NCBI RefSeq assembly: GCF_009730915.1
Contig: NC_052476.1
Location: 20,255,257-20,319,256 of the forward strand
Origin: Dioscorea cayenensis subsp. rotundata
Taxonomy: Eukaryota > Streptophyta > Magnoliopsida > Dioscoreales > Dioscoreaceae
Length of the DNA: 64,000 bases
Reading direction: 5' to 3'
Shown: positions 60,383 through 64,000 of the stretch, piece after piece
Layout of the letters: every line of letters begins with the position of its first letter
Numbering within the stretch: the stretch's first letter is position 1
The notes under the pieces: generated by a model
Database searches by the model: none
What the model saw: only the letters and a program-made list of their open reading frames with translations
What the model was told of the DNA's origin: nothing
Made by a program: the position numbers and the translations under genes

Positions 60383-60763
60383 AATTCAAGAATTGGGAAA
60401 CAAACAGAAGAAGAGGAACATTAAGAACAACAACAAAGCACCTGGCTGTCAAAAATTGTAAAACTAGCAGTCACTGACACAAAAATATTATGCAAACAAA
60501 GATTAAAATGATTCATATATTGAAGGAAACAAATACCATCATCACCAGCAATCACATTTCCAAGATCACCGGGATGCCGAATCTCATCTTCAGGTGCCAC
60601 ATGATCCTTCCCAGAAGGATTAAAATGTGGTCCTAAATCATAAACAGAAATAAACTAACACAAATTATTCAAACAACAAAGATTAAAAAACAATAGAGCA
60701 CAGTACCAGTGGACATGCAGCCATTGGTGGTAGCATGAACATGGAAACCATGAAGTAATAATT
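59306..60763 (-). pseudogene. Truncated Cu/Zn superoxide dismutase, right copy
   Basis: Exons as in the left copy: about 60763-60707, 60632-60537, 60473-60442, 60314 to about 60250, 59534-59481 and 59328-59306. The same N-terminal truncation and the same three-residue gap after the HxH motif are present, so these defects are older than the split. Here the acceptor before IPVSVPNS is intact (CAG). The end of that exon with its donor (the GATCTAGGAAATG plus GTAAGC of the left copy) has lost about 14 bases, so VVVHADPDE runs on into intron sequence. Each copy has thus lost a different splice signal around the same exon. Not expected to make an active enzyme. Confidence 0.85.
59795..60030 (-). 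mobile_element. SINE-like sequence, tandemly duplicated, in a dismutase intron (right copy)
   Basis: Counterpart of 41897-42130; box B reads CCGGTTCGAATCTC on the minus strand in the first unit and is degraded in the second. A frame of about 80 residues on the plus strand across it is accidental. Confidence 0.45.
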
Positions 60764-61700
60764 TCAGATCAAATTGTGAATCAAAATTGTTAGGAATTAA
60801 GATTACAAGTAGGAATTAGGATTGTGTCTGATGGAATTGAGTACCAAAATTGTTAGGAATTAGAACATAAATTGATATTACATGTAGTAATTATGTTTAA
60901 ATTGAGAAACACTTCCATTAATAGTGATTGCTTTGTTCCTTCACATGCTTGTAGTGACTTAAGATGGAAATGAGAACCAAAATTGTGAGGAATCAGAACA
61001 AAATCAATATTAGATGTAGACTATGTAGTAATTAGGCTTAAGTTCAGAAACACTTCTATTTATAGTGGTTAGTTTGTTTTTTCACATGCATAATGATTTC
61101 AGATGGAATTGAGAACCAAAATTGTTAAGAATCAAAACCAAAATCAATATTACATGTAGTAATTAGGCTCAAGTTCAGAAACACTTTCATCTATAGTTTT
61201 TTGCTTTGTTCCTTCACATGCTTGTAGTGACTTAAGATTGATATGAGAACCAAAATTGTTAGGAATTAGAACAAAAATCAATATTACATAAAGTGATTAG
61301 GTTTAAAGTTGAGAAACACTTCCATTTTGTTAGGGAATACAGCTGTGTATACAGCTGTATATCTATATTTGTATAGCTACCTTATTTATATAACTGTGTA
61401 TCTATATATACCTTGTACATTGTAGGTTTTGTGTTAATGAAAAATTGTTTAATCTTTTCAACCTAACACATTTATAGTGCTTAATTTGTTCTTTCATAAG
61501 CATAGTGATTTCATATGGATATGAGAACCAAAATTGTAAGGAATTAAAACAAAAATTAAGTTTGCATGTAGAAATTGGGTTTAGATGGATTTGAGAACAA
61601 AGCTGGTTAGAAATTAGAACACAAATTGCCAGGAATTAGAACAAAGGTTAAAGATCACAACATACATGCAGTGATTATTCAAATGGAATTGAGAATAATA
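60764..61700. repeat. Minisatellite of about 134-bp units (right copy), interrupted by a solo LTR
   Basis: Same unit order as 42876-43672. The unit that starts near 61240 is split by the solo LTR at 61328-61468. Confidence 0.85.
61328..61468. mobile_element. Solo LTR, 141 bp, with 5-bp target duplication
   Basis: Starts TGTTAGGGAATAC and ends CAACCTAACA, with matching inverted tips TGTTAG/CTAACA. Flanked on both sides by CATTT (61323-61327 and 61469-61473). The left copy has the empty site with one CATTT. The small size suits a TRIM-type or small Copia-type family. Only the LTR remains, the usual result of recombination between the two LTRs. It inserted after the two copies separated and is therefore young. 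Confidence 0.85.
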
Positions 61701-61771
61701 TTGACAATATTATTAAGTTCACATATTTTACTCAATTTAAATTTAATTTGTTTAATTTTGACAATATAAGA

Positions 61772-63585
61772 ATCTATTAAGGACAAATTAAAAAATAGGG
61801 ACTAAAAGGGCCGATTGAGTAAAATACAAAGATTAAATAAGGTGTTCTACTAAAAATAAATAAATAAATTCAATTAAAGACAAAATAGTAATTAGAGAAG
61901 GTACTGTTTTAAAAACCTTTGGAAACTTATTAGGTAGGACAAACTTGTAAGGACTTAGAGGTTATTTAAAAGTATTTCAAGCACCATTGGGTCCTTTTCC
62001 ATTGATGTCACTTAAAATATCTTTGTCAAGCATATGTGTACAAATGCATAGATGATATATTAGTTTATTGCTTTTCCCAGATATTAAAGTGCTTTTGCAA
62101 GGAAACCTAAAAAAAAGCCTAAACTAATAATACCTATCAACCGTTTAAAACATTTGCATGATATTTCAAAACCTATATGTATATCTTATAACAATTATGA
62201 GATTCTCATAATTTCTAAGGTTAATATCAAAAATGAAAATTGAGAGATTGGAAACGAGCTTCTTTAAAAAAAAATTAAAAATTTTTAATTCCAAACAATA
62301 TACAGAAAATAAATTTAAAATCAACCGCCTCTTTACTTACTGGTGATGCATAACTTTGCTTCGACTATTTCAATTATGATTTTTCCACCCTAGGGGTAAA
62401 AGAAAGGTTTTTTTTTTACCGGTTATGCACTAGGAGGGATTTAAACTCTTGCCACTTGATTCAAAACCACGTGCTATAAATATTTGAGCTACAGACTCTA
62501 CATCGTCTCCCCTAGTTTTGTTTTGACCATCTCTTCAATTATTTCAAGCTAAGAAGATGTGAAACCTATAAAATCAGTGAGTTTCGAGGTGTGAAGCCGG
62601 ACAAGAGATGTTATAATTGAGTTTTGAATAATATGATTTTTGCATTCCCCCCTTGCATAGGGTATTCATTTTTGTGCAGGACTTGATCTTGAATCCCAAA
62701 ATACACGCAATAGTAAAGGTATAAATGCTTATTGAATTTGCGATTGCATTTCATACATGTGCATGCCCCTAATTTTTCTTGAATAGGAGCGCTTGTTTAT
62801 CGTCTATTTATCAAAATAAATAAATAAATAAATAACAATAACAAAAACAAATTATTAAAATTTATAAAATTTTAAATTCTATAAATTTGAGGAAGCATAT
62901 GCTTCTTTTTGTTCATCAATTGTCTTCTTCTTCTTCCTCTTCTTCATCATCATCATTCGTAGCAAGAGAACCGCCAACGAATTTGGATCCAAATCGAATC
63001 CCTTCCATTCCATTCCTCTCATCTCTATCCCCATTCATTGGCTCCAATCCCACTCCCCAAACCCTATCTTCTCTTCCTTTTTTACCATCAAATTGTCCTC
63101 TTTTTTTTGGAAATCAATCTGTTAATCGGTTCCAGGAATCCGATCGATTCATTCATCGGTCTTGCGGTATGGAATTCATATCATAGGATTGTTTTTTTTT
63201 TTTCATTCGTTTGATTTAATTTTGATTTCAAGACGCAATTTTTTTTATTTCTTTAGTTTTTTAGGTTCTCAGTCGCTAGGGATTTCATTTGTTTCGGAGT
63301 ATTTGTGTTCCTAAATACATTAGTTTTTGATATGATGATTGAATTCATTATCAAGTTGAGATTTTGGGTGGAAATGGAAATCTCTTTCGTGAATTAGTTT
63401 TAGCGGGATGTAAGAATTGATTATCAAGTAAAGATTTTGGATGGAAATGGAGACTTAGGTTGTGAATTTAGTTTTTTTTTTCATCATTTTTTCAGTTTCT
63501 AAATGCTTATTTTTGTATCTTGTTGAATGCTAATGACTTCCTGAAATGCATGTTTGCAAGGTTTGGTTCTGCTGTATCTTGAATT
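61772..63585. other. Unique spacer and spliced leader of the sucrose-phosphatase gene
   Basis: 61772-62880 is AT-rich and shows no gene; a short stretch near 62385-62515 resembles a reversed tRNA-like head but is too weak to call. From about 62880 a GC-richer leader with (TCT)n at about 62923-62955 starts. It probably has a donor near 63168 (TTGCGGTATGG) and an acceptor at TTTGCAAG (about 63560), placing an intron of about 390 bases in the 5' leader. Confidence 0.5.
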
Positions 63586-64000
63586 ATGGATAGACTCAAT
63601 AATCCGGCACGTCTGATGATTGTTTCCGATCTTGATCATACAATGGTATGTTTTGGAATTTGTCACCGATCAGTGAATAAACCTTCATGCTATTTGTTGT
63701 TTTTACCATGCTGATGGTTTTCATTTATGCAGGTTGATCACCATGACGCCGAGAACCTTTCGCTGCTCAGGTTTAATGCGTTGTGGGAATCCACTTACCG
63801 TCATGATTCTCTGTTGGTGTTCTCAACTGGAAGGTCTCCCACGCTTTACAAAGAGTTAAGGAAGGAGAAGCCCATGTTAACTCCGGATATCACTATAATG
63901 TCTGTGGGGACGGAGATAACTTACGGTGAAGCAATGGTGCCAGATGATGGTTGGGAAGAGTATCTCAATAATAAGTGGGACAGGAACATTGTTATTGAGG
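63586..64000 (+). CDS. SPP: Sucrose-6-phosphate phosphatase, first exons (3' part outside window)
   Basis: Removes phosphate from sucrose-6-phosphate, the last step of sucrose synthesis in the cytosol. Exon 1 is 63586-63645 ([20 protein letters not shown]); exon 2 starts at 63733 and runs off the window ([19 protein letters not shown]...). The HAD-superfamily motif I, DLDHT, holds the nucleophile Asp; [14 protein letters not shown] carries motif II (the Thr/Ser of STGR). [12 protein letters not shown] and the [12 protein letters not shown] piece match plant SPP. About 109 of roughly 420 residues are present and read without a break. Intron position after DLDHTM fits SPP genes as I recall them. 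Confidence 0.96.

Larger units (their letters stand above)
52758..61771. repeat. Segmental duplication, right copy (matches 35300-43737)
   Basis: Same order and orientation as the left copy. Longer mainly because of a 525-bp MITE (53101-53625), a 141-bp solo LTR (61328-61468) and an expanded TAAAAA run (about 54458-54510). Divergence is low and spread over introns, spacers and exons alike. The left edge adjoins the CpG-rich element; the right edge continues into unique sequence where the left copy has an LTR. Confidence 0.95.

Noticed and set aside
62385-62520. Reversed SINE-like head near GGATTTAAACTCTTGCC
   Set aside because: Only a weak box B and no second element; not supported.

Overview
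The window is nuclear DNA of a flowering plant. The evidence is AT-rich intergenic DNA, genes with many short introns carrying plant splice signals, plastid-targeted proteins, a vacuolar NHX antiporter, a ROP-type CRIB-RhoGAP, an arabinogalactan protein, a sucrose-phosphate phosphatase, and small DNA transposons, SINE-like pieces and LTR relics. Several proteins read like monocot versions, but I cannot name the species.

The left part (1-44068) holds, in order: the last exons of a class I NHX Na+/H+ antiporter (+); a plastid acyl carrier protein gene (+); a single-exon GPI-anchored arabinogalactan protein gene (+); the 21-exon chloroplast protease gene DEG2 (-); a repeat-rich spacer with two MITEs; a gene for a large DnaJ/DUF3444 protein with a long spliced leader (+); tRNA-Pro(AGG) (-); a ROP GTPase-activating protein gene (-); a cyclin-L gene (+); and a truncated Cu/Zn superoxide dismutase (-). 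A 1000-base N gap follows (44069-45068).

The right part (45069-64000) opens with about 7.7 kb of CpG-rich, apparently dead and unclassified mobile DNA. A second, nearly identical copy of the cyclin-L/superoxide dismutase block follows (52758-61771, matching 35300-43737). The window ends inside a sucrose-6-phosphate phosphatase gene (+).

The main structural result is this 8.4-9.0 kb duplication. Its two inner edges fall exactly where unrelated mobile DNA starts: an LTR at 43738 and the CpG-rich element ending at 52757. The break between them is a fixed-size gap. Together this suggests that two alleles of one locus were laid end to end by the assembler, although a true tandem duplication is not excluded. 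The copies differ by two insertions found only in the right copy (a 525-bp MITE with telomere-like core and a 141-bp solo LTR with perfect target duplication). They also differ in the splice site each dismutase copy has lost, and in a cluster of one-base indels in the left cyclin-L.

Four genes left of the gap (DEG2, DnaJ/DUF3444, ROP-GAP and left cyclin-L) carry apparent one-base frameshifts, while the genes right of the gap read cleanly. This points to uneven consensus quality more than to gene death. The genes are unrelated housekeeping loci (ion transport, fatty-acid synthesis, plastid proteolysis, ROP signalling, splicing, sucrose synthesis) and form no operon-like unit or evident new pathway.
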